A stretch of DNA of 64,000 nt from Neobacillus mesonae (GTDB lineage Bacteria; Bacillota; Bacilli; Bacillales; Cytobacillaceae). Every line of letters starts with the position of its first letter. Within the stretch, counting starts at the first letter, position 1. The position numbers and the translations under genes are program-made. A model generated the notes under the pieces. It did no database searches. It was not told the DNA's origin and saw only the letters and a list, made by a program, of their open reading frames with translations. This document shows positions 33,095 through 42,522 of this stretch, piece after piece. The stretch covers positions 4,854,084 to 4,918,083 of the forward strand of contig NZ_KV440949.1 of NCBI RefSeq assembly GCF_001636315.1, written 5' to 3'.

Positions 33095-34369
33095 TTATTG
33101 TGATATTGAATTAGAGTGAGGGATTTCGGTTGTTTCAGGCACTCGTAACAGAATAACGGCGCCTATGATGAATAGGATTATTAAGCTGAACACACCGCTG
33201 TTCGTATTGCCGGTCGTTTGTGCCGTGACGCCAACTAAGAACGGTCCTAATATCGCGGCGAATTTATAAAAAATACTATAGAAGCCGAAAAATTCGTTTG
33301 CGTTTTCTTTCGGTACCAGCTTGGCGAAATAGGAACGGCTTAATGCCTGAATTCCACCTTGTGAGGAGGCTACCAGCATCGCCAAAATCCAGAAATCCAA
33401 TACTGTTTTAAGGAAATACGCATAGCTGCAAATTATAATATAAATGATGATTCCGACGAGCAGCATTCTTTTTGCCTGAAATTTGTCAGCAAGCTTTCCG
33501 TAAAGGTAGGCAAATGGCGCCGCCACTACCTGGGTCACAAACAGGATAATTAATAGATTGGTCGAGTCAATACCAAGATCTGACCCGTAGGCTGTCGACA
33601 TCGTGATGATGGTGTTTACACCGTCAATATAAAAAAAATAAGCTAATAGGAAGAGAAACAACGGGCGGTAAAGTTTGATTTTTTTAAACGTTTGAAACAG
33701 CTGTTTAAAGCTATTCGAAATTGGATTCGGAACCTGTTCCTTGTAATAAATCTGATTCACATTCTTCAGCATGGGAATCGTGAACAATCCCCACCAAAGC
33801 GCTGTTATTGCAAAAGCCAGCTGGCTGGCTGTGGAAACGGAGATGGGAAGTATGTGCTGCTGTGATAAAATGATTAACGCGATGCCAAGGATAAAGGGGA
33901 TCGTGCTGCCAATATAACCCATCGCAAAGCCGTTGGAGGAAATCCGGTTCATTCGTTCTTCGGTTGTGACGTCGACAAGAAAGGCATCATAAAAAATATT
34001 AGTGCCGCCGAAGCCAATGACGGTGAGCATATAACAAATCAGCAGAAATAGCCATTGGCTGCTCGGAACGACCGCGAGCAAAAAGGTAAAAATAATTCCT
34101 AAAGCAAAGAAGAAGGTAAAAAAGCGTTTTTTAAAGCCTTTGAAATCGGCAATACTTCCGAGAACGGGTGCGCAAATGGAAATCAGCAGTGTTGCAAACG
34201 AATTGGCATACCCCCAGTAAGCAGTAGAAGTAGTGGCACTGACCCCGGCATCTGTTGCAGCCGCTTTGAAATATAACGGAAATACCGCGGTGGTAATCAG
34301 GATTGAATATGCTGAATTGGCCCAGTCGTAGAATACCCAGCTCTTTTCTTGCTTGGACATCCGGGTCAT
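33095..34369 (-). CDS. MFS transporter, UMF1/YxiO family
   Basis: A 424-residue transporter with about twelve membrane helices. The N-terminus KSWVFYDWANSAYSILITT is the hallmark of UMF1 (Atg22-like) proteins. Further family stretches are GSIADFKGFKKRFF and SQGGIQALSRSYFAKLVP, followed by EFFGFYSIFYKF. Relatives in yeast release amino acids from the vacuole; bacterial substrates are not known. The ATG has AAGGGGGC upstream. It follows the phosphodiesterase gene on the same strand and may be co-transcribed. Confidence 0.9.
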   Translation of the reverse strand: MTRMSKQEKSWVFYDWANSAYSILITTAVFPLYFKAAATDAGVSATTSTAYWGYANSFATLLISICAPVLGSIADFKGFKKRFFTFFFALGIIFTFLLAVVPSSQWLFLLICYMLTVIGFGGTNIFYDAFLVDVTTEERMNRISSNGFAMGYIGSTIPFILGIALIILSQQHILPISVSTASQLAFAITALWWGLFTIPMLKNVNQIYYKEQVPNPISNSFKQLFQTFKKIKLYRPLFLFLLAYFFYIDGVNTIITMSTAYGSDLGIDSTNLLIILFVTQVVAAPFAYLYGKLADKFQAKRMLLVGIIIYIIICSYAYFLKTVLDFWILAMLVASSQGGIQALSRSYFAKLVPKENANEFFGFYSIFYKFAAILGPFLVGVTAQTTGNTNSGVFSLIILFIIGAVILLRVPETTEIPHSNSISQ

Positions 34370-34446
34370 CTTGAAGCCCCCTTTATTTTTGTGATGGTGG
34401 TTACGGTTGGATACGCGTCATTACAGTCGTATACAGAAATAACTAC

Positions 34447-35754
34447 TTAAATTGTTAATAATTCCTCCATTACTCGGCCGTCGGTTTCTCCTAAACTTAC
34501 ACCCAGCAGCCGGGCAAAAGTAGGTCCTTCATCAATAAGTCGGCAGAAAGGGATGGTGACGGGATTTATTCCTTTTCCGGCCGCCATTAAGATGGTTTCA
34601 TAATTTTCTTTTTCCGGTGAATAGCCATGGGTGGCAAGCGTGTACTTAGGATCAGCCATCACATCATCCGCAGTAATTTCTTTGATGTATTCCCCCTCTA
34701 TATCTTCTAAAAAGTAATAGCCACTTTTGGCATCTAACATAAAGGAACACGAGCCGTCAGCACCTTTTTCAGCTGCTTGTGCTCCTGTTAATATCGTTTC
34801 AATTCCCGAGTCGGTATCATTGGCTAATGAAGTTAAAAGCTGTTCGACCTTGGCGAGTGTTGTTGTGTCGTTCGAATCTTTAAGATAAATATATGCTGAG
34901 CCATCACAGCTTTTACAATAGGCCATCCAATTTTTTATTTTTCCCCTGGCGTTGGCCGTAATCAGTTTATGCTTCCGGAAAAGAACATTGGGCTTGATCG
35001 CTTTGTTTTCATCGAGGGCACTGTGATCTCCTAGCAAGACCACTGTAGAACTTTCATATATATCACTATAATTTAGCGCATCAAGAATTCGTCCAAGGCG
35101 GATATCATGGCGTTGTAATACTGCAAGAGCTTCATTGGAAGAAAATCCGTGATGATGGCGCTGAGTATCAAGGTCCGTGAAGTGCACCATCAATAAGTTA
35201 GGCTTTTTTGTTTTGATGGTATGGACAGTTGATTCTAGAACAAAGTCATCCAATGCTGGCTGATTCAGCCCCTTCCGGATATGACCGAAACGCTTGTTTA
35301 GCTCCCATTGAAAACCTGGTGTTCCATTTATCAGGGAGACCAAAATTTGATGATGCCATGGACGGTTGGCGAAAATTTCCGGCATATTATAGTCAATTTT
35401 TGCTTTGGCTGTAACCGGCCATAATAAGGAGGCTGTAACCAATCCAGCTTTTTTTGCTTCATCGTAAAGGGTGGTTCCATTGATATAATCCCGGTGCCAA
35501 TTCCAATCAGGCGACCTCCATCCAGGCTGCACCAAGGTATTATTTATGATGCCATGCCGATTCGGATAATTTCCTGTCACAATGGAGGCATGGCAGGCAT
35601 AAGTCACGGATGGGTAAACGGTTTCAACTTTTTCGACATAGGCTCCGGGCTTTAGAATTTTTTGAAAATGCGGCAAGTCTTTTAAAATAGGAAAGTCTAA
35701 AGCTGATAGGCAATCGAATGAGATGATAATGAGATGGTCGGTAAGTCGTTCCAT
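34447..35754 (-). CDS. Alkaline phosphatase-superfamily phosphodiesterase/pyrophosphatase
   Basis: A 435-residue cytoplasmic protein of the type I phosphodiesterase/nucleotide pyrophosphatase family. The first metal ligand is in IIISFDCLSALDFP. The nucleophile is the Thr or Ser in VYPSVTYACHASIVTGNYPNRHG split between two motifs. Further ligands are in HFTDLDTQRHHHG and LLGDHSALD. There is no signal peptide, unlike secreted NPPs. The substrate could be a nucleotide, phospholipid head group or phosphonate. It may form an operon with the UMF1 transporter. Confidence 0.85.
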   Translation of the reverse strand: MERLTDHLIIISFDCLSALDFPILKDLPHFQKILKPGAYVEKVETVYPSVTYACHASIVTGNYPNRHGIINNTLVQPGWRSPDWNWHRDYINGTTLYDEAKKAGLVTASLLWPVTAKAKIDYNMPEIFANRPWHHQILVSLINGTPGFQWELNKRFGHIRKGLNQPALDDFVLESTVHTIKTKKPNLLMVHFTDLDTQRHHHGFSSNEALAVLQRHDIRLGRILDALNYSDIYESSTVVLLGDHSALDENKAIKPNVLFRKHKLITANARGKIKNWMAYCKSCDGSAYIYLKDSNDTTTLAKVEQLLTSLANDTDSGIETILTGAQAAEKGADGSCSFMLDAKSGYYFLEDIEGEYIKEITADDVMADPKYTLATHGYSPEKENYETILMAAGKGINPVTIPFCRLIDEGPTFARLLGVSLGETDGRVMEELLTI

Positions 35755-35905
35755 GGAAACCTCCGTTAATAGTTGTCCAGTTAATTTTATTGTACTATAT
35801 GCAGCGGGAATTGGAATAATATTCCGAAGTTTTTTATAAGTATAGAAGGCGATTTATAACAAATTTCTTTGTTAAAAAAAAACATAAATATCCCTAAAAA
35901 ATATA

Positions 35906-35935
35906 TTGACTGGTTTTATTTATTGATGTTATAAT
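35906..35935 (+). promoter_or_regulatory. Sigma-A promoter of the CarD-like gene
   Basis: TTGACT at 35906-35911 and TATAAT at 35930-35935 are separated by 18 bp, in an AT-rich region about 70 bp before the start codon. Confidence 0.65.
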
Positions 35936-36004
35936 AATAAATTTGATAAAAAATTGCATATGTGTTATACTTATTATGGTTTCAAATTTTGGAGGTGTTT
36001 TTAA

Positions 36005-36481
36005 TTGTTTCAAGTTGGTGATTACGTTGTGTATCCAATGCAGGGAGCTGGGGTTGTTGAGGCTATAGAAGAAAAGGAAGTTTTAGGCGAGAAACGAAAT
36101 TATTATGTAATTAAAATACCTAGCAGTAAAATGCGGGTCATGATTCCTGTTGGAAAAGAAAGAAAAGCACGGATTCGCTTGGTTTCAGATAGACCTACAC
36201 TTGAAAAGGTATTAAATATTTTCCAACATGGACAAACCGATACTACTCTTTCCATGAAAGAAAGATACAAAATTAACTCAGACAAATTGAGAACAGGAAA
36301 TTTTAAAGACGGAGCCGAAGTTGTACGTGATTTAATGCGTATAAATCATAATAAAGCACTTAATCAGAGCGAGAAGCAAATGCTGGAGAGTGCACGGAAG
36401 CTGTTCGTCGGTGAATTAGGCTTAATAAAAGGGATATCTGAAAAACAGGCAACGGAATGGTTAAAAAACAAGGTGGTTTAA
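36005..36481 (+). CDS. CarD-family transcription regulator (RNA polymerase-binding)
   Basis: A 158-residue CarD/CdnL-type protein. The N-terminal RNA polymerase-interacting Tudor-like domain (about 1-65) starts FQVGDYVVYPMQGAGVVEAI. The helical C-terminal domain has the basic, tryptophan-containing end TEWLKNKVV. These proteins stabilise open promoter complexes. Translation begins at TTG 36005, seven bases behind GGAGGTG. It has its own promoter and terminator. B. subtilis has a similar small gene (ydeB). Confidence 0.9.
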   Translation: MFQVGDYVVYPMQGAGVVEAIEEKEVLGEKRNYYVIKIPSSKMRVMIPVGKERKARIRLVSDRPTLEKVLNIFQHGQTDTTLSMKERYKINSDKLRTGNFKDGAEVVRDLMRINHNKALNQSEKQMLESARKLFVGELGLIKGISEKQATEWLKNKVV

Positions 36482-36510
36482 GTACATTATTTTGAAACTG
36501 TATTCCTTAA

Positions 36511-36549
36511 AAAAACAGCGCTCTTGTTTCCTAGAAGCGTGTTTTTTTT
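36511..36549 (+). terminator. Terminator after the CarD-like gene
   Basis: AACAGCGCT pairs with AGCGTGTT, with one bulged G, and is followed by eight T. Confidence 0.7.
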
Positions 36550-36687
36550 GTCAAAAATCAAGTTTACATAATAAATGTAATGTATACTTATTTTTAACAA
36601 ATTTGATTTTCAATATTTTCATGATATAATATTTCCTCGACTGGAACATAGTGGGAATTCGACAACTAATTATGAAAGAGGATTTAT

Positions 36688-37749
36688 ATGAAAATTTGGT
36701 TTAACAGATGGTTTACGACTGTTTTGCATTATCTGGAAATGATACGTAACAATGAAGATCAGCGAAAATTTATTATATACGGAAGTCATCCAAACCGAGA
36801 TGCGCTTTATTTACAATACTGTGACTTTGTATTTGAGGAACCTGATCTTACAGGGGATGAATATGTAGATTTTTGCCTTGATTTTTGTAAAACCCACGCC
36901 ATAGATATTTTTGTTCCGCGAATGGAAAATGTCTTAATATCTGAGCGGCTGGCAGATTTTGAAGCGATTGGGGTAAAGGTGCTGGTTTGTCCTAACGCGG
37001 GCTTGATGAAAATGATGGAGAACAAGGCTGTCACTTATCAGGAGCTTTTGAACAATACTAGCAGCCCTATTTTTTCAATTCCAGACTATAAAATTGTTAA
37101 TAATGTTGCTGATTTTAAACAGGCTTATATGGCACTAAAGGAAAAAGGACATAAGGTTTGTTTTAAGCCAGTGGTCGGCGAAGGAGCGAATGGCTTTCGT
37201 GTCCTTAAAGATGAGATTGATTCAATTGAGCAGCTCATGCGACATGGCACTAGTTTTCGCATGCCTTTCCTTTATGCTTGCGACATTTTAGGACAGCAGG
37301 AAACTTTTCCAGACTTAATGGTAATGGAATATTTAGAGGGAAGGGAATACAGTATTGATTGCTTGGCGTCACAGGACAAATTATATGCCGCAATTCCAAG
37401 AATGAAAGGTGACGGCAGGGTGCGGGAGCTTGTGGATCATCGTGAACTCATACAACAAGCACATGAATTTCACCGCGAGTATAAAATTCCCTATGTGTTT
37501 AATATTCAGGTGAAATATAACAACGGTATCCCAAAACTCTTGGAAATCAATCCACGCATGAGCGGCGGCATGCATATAAGCTGCCTCTCCGGCATCAACA
37601 TGCCATACCTCGCCATCAAAATCCTGCTTGAAGAACGGATAGATGACAAGCAGCTAAAACCAAAATTCGGCATCCGCGCCAGCCATATTGAAAAGGAAAT
37701 GATACTAGGGTCAAATTTGGTGTCAGGCACCACAAAAAGACAAATGTAG
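36688..37749 (+). CDS. Orphan ATP-grasp protein (CarB-like)
   Basis: A 353-residue ATP-grasp enzyme. The N-terminal pre-ATP-grasp domain (about 1-105) includes IIYGSHPNRDALYLQYCD. The ATP-binding part shows CFKPVVGEGANGFRV and MEYLEGREYSIDCL. The metal-binding end is LLEINPRMSGGMHISCLSG, close to carbamoyl-phosphate-synthase-like ligases. Such enzymes join a carboxylate to an amine or thiol, but no partner gene is adjacent. The last residues (LVSGTTKRQM) are encoded by the dispersed repeat at 37717, so the natural C-terminus has been replaced or extended. Confidence 0.82.
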   Translation: MKIWFNRWFTTVLHYLEMIRNNEDQRKFIIYGSHPNRDALYLQYCDFVFEEPDLTGDEYVDFCLDFCKTHAIDIFVPRMENVLISERLADFEAIGVKVLVCPNAGLMKMMENKAVTYQELLNNTSSPIFSIPDYKIVNNVADFKQAYMALKEKGHKVCFKPVVGEGANGFRVLKDEIDSIEQLMRHGTSFRMPFLYACDILGQQETFPDLMVMEYLEGREYSIDCLASQDKLYAAIPRMKGDGRVRELVDHRELIQQAHEFHREYKIPYVFNIQVKYNNGIPKLLEINPRMSGGMHISCLSGINMPYLAIKILLEERIDDKQLKPKFGIRASHIEKEMILGSNLVSGTTKRQM

Positions 37750-37762
37750 GCTTTTGTCCACG
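37717..37762. repeat. Dispersed two-hairpin repeat, copy 2
   Basis: Core GGTGTCAGGCACC at 37719-37731 is followed by ACAAAAAGACA and a CTTTTGTCCACG block. It overlaps the last eleven codons and the stop of the ATP-grasp gene. Confidence 0.85.
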
Positions 37763-37796
37763 TGAGGCGGTGATTTTATAAATATATATAATAAGT

Positions 37797-37845
37797 AAAA
37801 AGGGACCAATACGATCCTCCTGGAGAGGTGTATTGGCCTCTTTTT
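37797..37845. terminator. Bidirectional terminator
   Basis: GGACCAATACGATCCTCC pairs, with few mismatches, with GGAGAGGTGTATTGGCC. It is flanked by A and T runs and lies between convergent genes. Confidence 0.85.
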
Positions 37846-37846
37846 A

Positions 37847-38917
37847 TTAATACGGTTTGTAGTTGACGTTTGGGGTATAGTTGTTTTCGGCGTTCCAAAT
37901 TAAAAATTCATGGATTCCTTGGGAATTTAGAGCGCGGATTTGGTCTTCAATTTCTTTCTTCCCGTACACTTTAAAATTCCCTTTGCCAAGATAGGAGGCT
38001 GTGAAATCTTGCAGCCATGGCCGGGAAATCGGCGGTTTGGATAGTTTCTTAAGCCGGGAATTCTCAATCTTGGCGTACTCTGAAACAAGTCGATACGGTT
38101 CTAAATCAGGTTTTTTTATCCCAAATATGCCGGTCCAGTGGCTTGGATAAATCATCGCAGAAATCACGTCTACATGCTTGGCAATCTCCGAAAAATTCTG
38201 GCCGATCCCAGGAGCTTCCGGAATGACGGTGGCGTTACCGAAAATATCTACTGACATTTTTACACCATATGGCTTTAGACTTTCGTGTGCCGTTTTCACA
38301 AATTCACTCACGGCCGAAACACGGCTTTTCTTCTTAGATTGCCCCATATACTGGAGTGAGGCTTCAAATGTTTCAAACTTCTCAGGGAATCGTACATAAT
38401 CGAATTGGATCTCCTTGAAGCCGATTTTTGCGGCTTCAATCGCTATGCCAATATTATAGTCCCACACCTGCTTAACGAAAGGATTGGTAAAAGAATCACC
38501 CCGTGCATTCTTCCAAACGCCTTTAGCCGATTTAAATGACCAATCTGGTCTAGACTTAGCTAATACATTATCTTTAAAAACAACAATTCTAGCGATTGGG
38601 TAAATATTGTGCTTATTTAAGGTATGGATTAATTTGGCAGGGTCTTTAATATAAGGCTGACTAATGGCTTGATAAGGTGAATCCGTTGTTGGTCGGAATG
38701 TTAACGTGCCATGGTCGTCTTTTACATCGATTACCATAGCATTTAAGTCAGATTGATTTACAAGGTTTAATAATTTGTTAAACTTCGGTCCATGAGTGTT
38801 GGCTGCTTGGACATAGATCCCCCTAACTGGAGATTTGTTCTCTAGGGGGTTCGCATGTGCAGAGTTAGGAAGAAGAAAACCAGCCAGGAAAATAACAAAA
38901 ATAAATAATTTCCGCAT
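37847..38917 (-). CDS. Secreted putative glycoside hydrolase (DUF4015)
   Basis: A 356-residue secreted protein with a signal peptide (MRKLFIFVIFLAGFLLPNSA, cleavage near AHA-NP). The rest is a TIM-barrel-like DUF4015 domain with VRGIYVQAANTHGPKFNKLL and AMVIDVKDDHGTLTF. It also has FKEIQFDYVRFPEKF and SVDIFGNATVIPE. Acidic residues at barrel strand ends (DYVRFPE) are candidate catalytic residues. Its substrate is unknown; relatives are predicted polysaccharide hydrolases. It is monocistronic, with AGGAGTGATTT before the ATG. Confidence 0.85.
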   Translation of the reverse strand: MRKLFIFVIFLAGFLLPNSAHANPLENKSPVRGIYVQAANTHGPKFNKLLNLVNQSDLNAMVIDVKDDHGTLTFRPTTDSPYQAISQPYIKDPAKLIHTLNKHNIYPIARIVVFKDNVLAKSRPDWSFKSAKGVWKNARGDSFTNPFVKQVWDYNIGIAIEAAKIGFKEIQFDYVRFPEKFETFEASLQYMGQSKKKSRVSAVSEFVKTAHESLKPYGVKMSVDIFGNATVIPEAPGIGQNFSEIAKHVDVISAMIYPSHWTGIFGIKKPDLEPYRLVSEYAKIENSRLKKLSKPPISRPWLQDFTASYLGKGNFKVYGKKEIEDQIRALNSQGIHEFLIWNAENNYTPNVNYKPY

Positions 38918-39024
38918 CGAAAATCACTCCTAATTTATTTTTGATTAGCGTTTACAACTAGACCAATAATCATGCTTATAAGATCAAAGCGAGAAACGAA
39001 AAGGGTGATGGATAAAAATTACAA

Positions 39025-39073
39025 ATTGTCCACCTCAGGAGTACAAATGTCCACGAGTGGTGTCAGGCACCAA
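39025..39073. repeat. Dispersed two-hairpin repeat, copy 3 (inverted)
   Basis: TGGTGTCAGGCACCA (39058-39072) is preceded by AAATTGTCCACC and ACAAATGTCCACG. The second arm thus lies on the left, the opposite orientation to copies 2, 5 and 6. Confidence 0.8.
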
Positions 39074-39129
39074 AATCTATGATAAAGTAGAAGAAAATGA
39101 TGTAGGTGTCCAAGGAGAGGGAAGCTTGT

Positions 39130-40641
39130 ATGGATGGTAAGTGGTTGATTGCGGATCGGGATTTGAATGAGCGGGAGGGGTTGAAGTGGCTGTTGAAGTC
39201 GTCGGCGATTCCAGTGGCGAATATTTTTTTAGCGGGGGATTTTCAGGAGTTTGTTGTGTTGTTTGAGCGGGAGTCCCCTGAGGTGGTGCTCCTGGAGCTA
39301 GACATGGTCGGCAGAAACGATTGGCTTACCTTTCGCGATTTGATACAGATATATTCGCCCGTGCTGCTGTTAACCAGTGCCGAGGCAACGTTTGAAAAGG
39401 CCCGGCTGGCGATCGATATGCAGGCCTTGGATTTAATGATTAAGCCGTTTTCAACCGCTAAGGTCAAATCTGCCTATCAAAAAGCATCACGTGAGCTTCA
39501 GTCAAAAAACAGTGTCACAGGAACGAACATTCATAACTCTTACAAAAACGTATCATATGAAGCATTGTTTATGGAGCAGGTGGGCGGGAAAGAGTATTTT
39601 CAACTGGCTGCCTTTCAAACGGAGACCAGCGAGGCCCTCCCTACGCTGCAGACGTTTTTAACTGAATTTCCATTTAAAAACCTGCATGGCGTTTTCCCAC
39701 TAAGTGATTTGGTCCTGCTTCTCTTCACGGATCAATGCCTGAATACGAAAGAACAGTGTCAAAAAGCGATGAGGCGCTGGGAAGAGGAATTCACAGAACC
39801 GCTTGCCATCGTGATTCATTCGGGGCGTTCTTCTATGATTTCACTGAATCAAAAATATTTGCAAACTAGAAAAATGCTCGAGCTAACGTATTATAAAGGA
39901 TACCGGCAGGTGTTGGAGTCTGAAACCATATTGGAATGGTCCCATATTGACCCGTTTTTAACCCCTCCCGAACAGCGTACCTGGGTTGATATGCTGACCA
40001 ATATGGATATCGAAAAAATCAAAAAGTGGCTCTATGATGAATTCCTGCAATCGCAAGTCCCGTATCCGGATCCAGGGCTGGTCAGAATCAGGCTGACGAG
40101 TATCCTTGCGCAAATAAGAAGATATATGAAGACTTATAATCTTGATGAAAACCCTCATTTTGAAAGGGAATATCGTTATATTTTTAATTCAATCTTGTAT
40201 GATGCTGTTCTTTACCGAACGGTCCAAAACCTAATTTTATTTAGTCAAAAAATTTTCCATGGGGCTGAGTCCAATATCCGCAATTTCAAGCAAGATCCAA
40301 TCGAACGTGGGATTGCGTATATGGAGGCGAATTTTGTCAACAGTGAATTAAGACTTGAGGATGTCGCCTATTATGTGGACCGGAACCCCTCATACTTCAG
40401 CCATTTATTGGTGACAAAAACGGGATCGAGCTTTACCGATGTGTTGACAGGGATTCGAATGAAGGAAGCGAAACGGTTATTAATTGAGTCAAACAAGCCA
40501 ATTAAAGAAATTGCTGAATTGACAGGATATCAAAATGCAAATTACTTTAGCCGGATCTTTAAAGAATTTGTTGGGATGTCGCCAAGAGAATTCCGCAGTC
40601 AAAAAGTTGATATGGTGAAAAATGAAATGGACTCCATCTAA
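39130..40641 (+). CDS. YesN-type regulator: degenerate receiver domain and AraC DNA-binding domain
   Basis: A 503-residue protein. The receiver-like domain (about 1-120) has Asp9 in LIADRD and KPF at the end. The phosphoacceptor position in the third strand reads VVLLELDM, with Glu56 where Asp is expected. The middle region (about 140-390) is not recognised. Two AraC helix-turn-helix motifs end the protein (about 400-495): LEDVAYYVDRNPSYFSHLL and IKEIAELTGYQNANYFSRIF. AAGGAGAGG supports ATG 39130. No kinase is adjacent. The hut genes follow after a terminator, so regulation of histidine use is possible but unproven. Confidence 0.87.
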   Translation: MDGKWLIADRDLNEREGLKWLLKSSAIPVANIFLAGDFQEFVVLFERESPEVVLLELDMVGRNDWLTFRDLIQIYSPVLLLTSAEATFEKARLAIDMQALDLMIKPFSTAKVKSAYQKASRELQSKNSVTGTNIHNSYKNVSYEALFMEQVGGKEYFQLAAFQTETSEALPTLQTFLTEFPFKNLHGVFPLSDLVLLLFTDQCLNTKEQCQKAMRRWEEEFTEPLAIVIHSGRSSMISLNQKYLQTRKMLELTYYKGYRQVLESETILEWSHIDPFLTPPEQRTWVDMLTNMDIEKIKKWLYDEFLQSQVPYPDPGLVRIRLTSILAQIRRYMKTYNLDENPHFEREYRYIFNSILYDAVLYRTVQNLILFSQKIFHGAESNIRNFKQDPIERGIAYMEANFVNSELRLEDVAYYVDRNPSYFSHLLVTKTGSSFTDVLTGIRMKEAKRLLIESNKPIKEIAELTGYQNANYFSRIFKEFVGMSPREFRSQKVDMVKNEMDSI

Positions 40642-40657
40642 GGAGTCTATTTTTTTC
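40629..40657 (+). terminator. Terminator after the YesN-type gene
   Basis: GACTCC pairs with GGAGTC around ATCTAA, followed by TATTTTTTT. It overlaps the gene's stop region and separates it from hutU. Confidence 0.82.
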
Positions 40658-40826
40658 TAAAGAAATTATTGATTTCGAAAAATATTGCTATTATTTCTTA
40701 ATAACAGACCCATAATATCTAGCCTAATATATAAATAATATCCATTTTCTATTTATTATCTATATTTTTCAGAACATTTACATTTTATAATAAAGGTAAG
40801 TTAAATCATCAAAAGGAGTGGAAAGA

Positions 40827-42500
40827 ATGGAAACTAAAGTTTCTCAACCAAGAGTCGTTAAAAATTATAAAGGAACAGAATTACATGCAAAGGGCTGGAT
40901 TCAAGAGGCCGCGCTCCGAATGTTATTAAACAATCTTGACCAGGAGGTTGCGGAAAGACCAGAGGATTTAGTCGTATACGGAGGTATTGGGAAGGCGGCA
41001 CGTAACTGGGAGTCGTTCGATGCAATTGTGAAAACGCTTTTAGAATTAGAAGAGGATGAAACACTGTTAATTCAATCCGGGAAGCCGGTGGTGGTGTGGA
41101 AGTCACATAAAGACGCACCTCGCGTTCTATTAGCGAACTCAAACTTAGTACCTGCTTGGGCGAACTGGGAGCATTTCCATGAGCTTGATAAAAAGGGATT
41201 AATCATGTATGGCCAAATGACAGCAGGAAGCTGGATTTATATCGGCAGCCAGGGCATTGTCCAAGGAACCTATGAAACATTTGCTGAACTTGCCCGTCAG
41301 GAATTTAGCGGTTCACTGAAACATACTATTACATTGACAGCTGGTCTTGGCGGCATGGGCGGGGCTCAGCCATTAGCGGTTACGATGAATGACGGAGTTT
41401 GTATCGCAATCGATGTCGATGAAACAAGAATCGACCGCCGGATTGAAACGAGATACCTTGATGTAAAAACACATGATTTAGATGAAGCGTTGAAAATGGC
41501 CCACGAAGCAAAAGCTGCCGGCAAAGCTTTATCAATCGGCTTGTTAGGAAATGCAGCTGAAATTTTACCGTTAATGAATGAAAAAGGCTTCAATCCTGAT
41601 GTATTAACGGACCAAACATCAGCCCATGATCCGTTAAACGGATACGTACCAGTTGGCTTCAGCCTAGAACAAGCTGCAGAATTACGTAAAGAAGATCCAG
41701 AAAAATACGTAGAGCTGTCAAAGCAAAGTATGGCAATCCATGTAAAGGCAATGCTTGAAATGCAGCAAAAAGGCGCAGTTACTTTCGATTACGGCAACAA
41801 TATCCGTCAGGTGGCAAAGGATGAAGGCGTTGAGAATGCATTCGATTTTCCTGGATTCGTTCCGGCCTACATTCGTCCGTTATTCTGTGAAGGAAAAGGT
41901 CCATTCCGCTGGGCAGCATTATCTGGCGATCCAGAGGATATCCGTAAAATTGATGAGGCATTACTTCGTGAATTTAAAGATGATGAGCATCTTTGTAAAT
42001 GGGTACGCATGGCACAAGAAAAAATCGCCTTCCAAGGGCTCCCAGCACGAATTTGCTGGTTAGGTTATGGTGACCGTGCACGTTTCGGAAAAATAATTAA
42101 CGACTTGGTGGCTTCGGGTGAAGTGTCTGCACCAATTGTTATTGGCCGTGATCACTTAGATGCTGGCTCTGTTGCTTCTCCAAATCGTGAAACAGAAAGC
42201 ATGAGAGACGGAAGTGATGCAGTTTCCGACTGGCCAATTTTAAATGCGATGATCAACGCAGTCGGCGGCGCCAGCTGGGTTTCACTGCACCATGGCGGCG
42301 GAGTAGGTATGGGATATTCACAGCACTCCGGTATGGTTATTGTGGCGGATGGTACAAAAGAAGCTGAAGCCCGTCTGCAGCGCGTGTTAACAACTGATCC
42401 TGGAATGGGAGTTGTCCGCCACGCAGATGCTGGTTATGAACTTGCAATTAAAACAGCGAAAGAAAAAGGCATCCATATGCCAATGCTGAAGCAAGACTAA
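40827..42500 (+). CDS. hutU: Urocanate hydratase
   Basis: HutU hydrates urocanate to imidazolonepropionate, the second step of histidine breakdown, using tightly bound NAD. The 557-residue protein shows [31 protein letters not shown], then [15 protein letters not shown] (NAD-binding) and [13 protein letters not shown], all characteristic. AAAGGAGTGG precedes ATG 40827. A TATAAT at 40786-40791 is a likely -10 box. hutI follows 22 bp downstream. Genes for HutH and HutG are not in this window, so the pathway is split. Confidence 0.97.
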   Translation: METKVSQPRVVKNYKGTELHAKGWIQEAALRMLLNNLDQEVAERPEDLVVYGGIGKAARNWESFDAIVKTLLELEEDETLLIQSGKPVVVWKSHKDAPRVLLANSNLVPAWANWEHFHELDKKGLIMYGQMTAGSWIYIGSQGIVQGTYETFAELARQEFSGSLKHTITLTAGLGGMGGAQPLAVTMNDGVCIAIDVDETRIDRRIETRYLDVKTHDLDEALKMAHEAKAAGKALSIGLLGNAAEILPLMNEKGFNPDVLTDQTSAHDPLNGYVPVGFSLEQAAELRKEDPEKYVELSKQSMAIHVKAMLEMQQKGAVTFDYGNNIRQVAKDEGVENAFDFPGFVPAYIRPLFCEGKGPFRWAALSGDPEDIRKIDEALLREFKDDEHLCKWVRMAQEKIAFQGLPARICWLGYGDRARFGKIINDLVASGEVSAPIVIGRDHLDAGSVASPNRETESMRDGSDAVSDWPILNAMINAVGGASWVSLHHGGGVGMGYSQHSGMVIVADGTKEAEARLQRVLTTDPGMGVVRHADAGYELAIKTAKEKGIHMPMLKQD

Positions 42501-42522
42501 TAGACTGAGAGGATGTTGGAAC

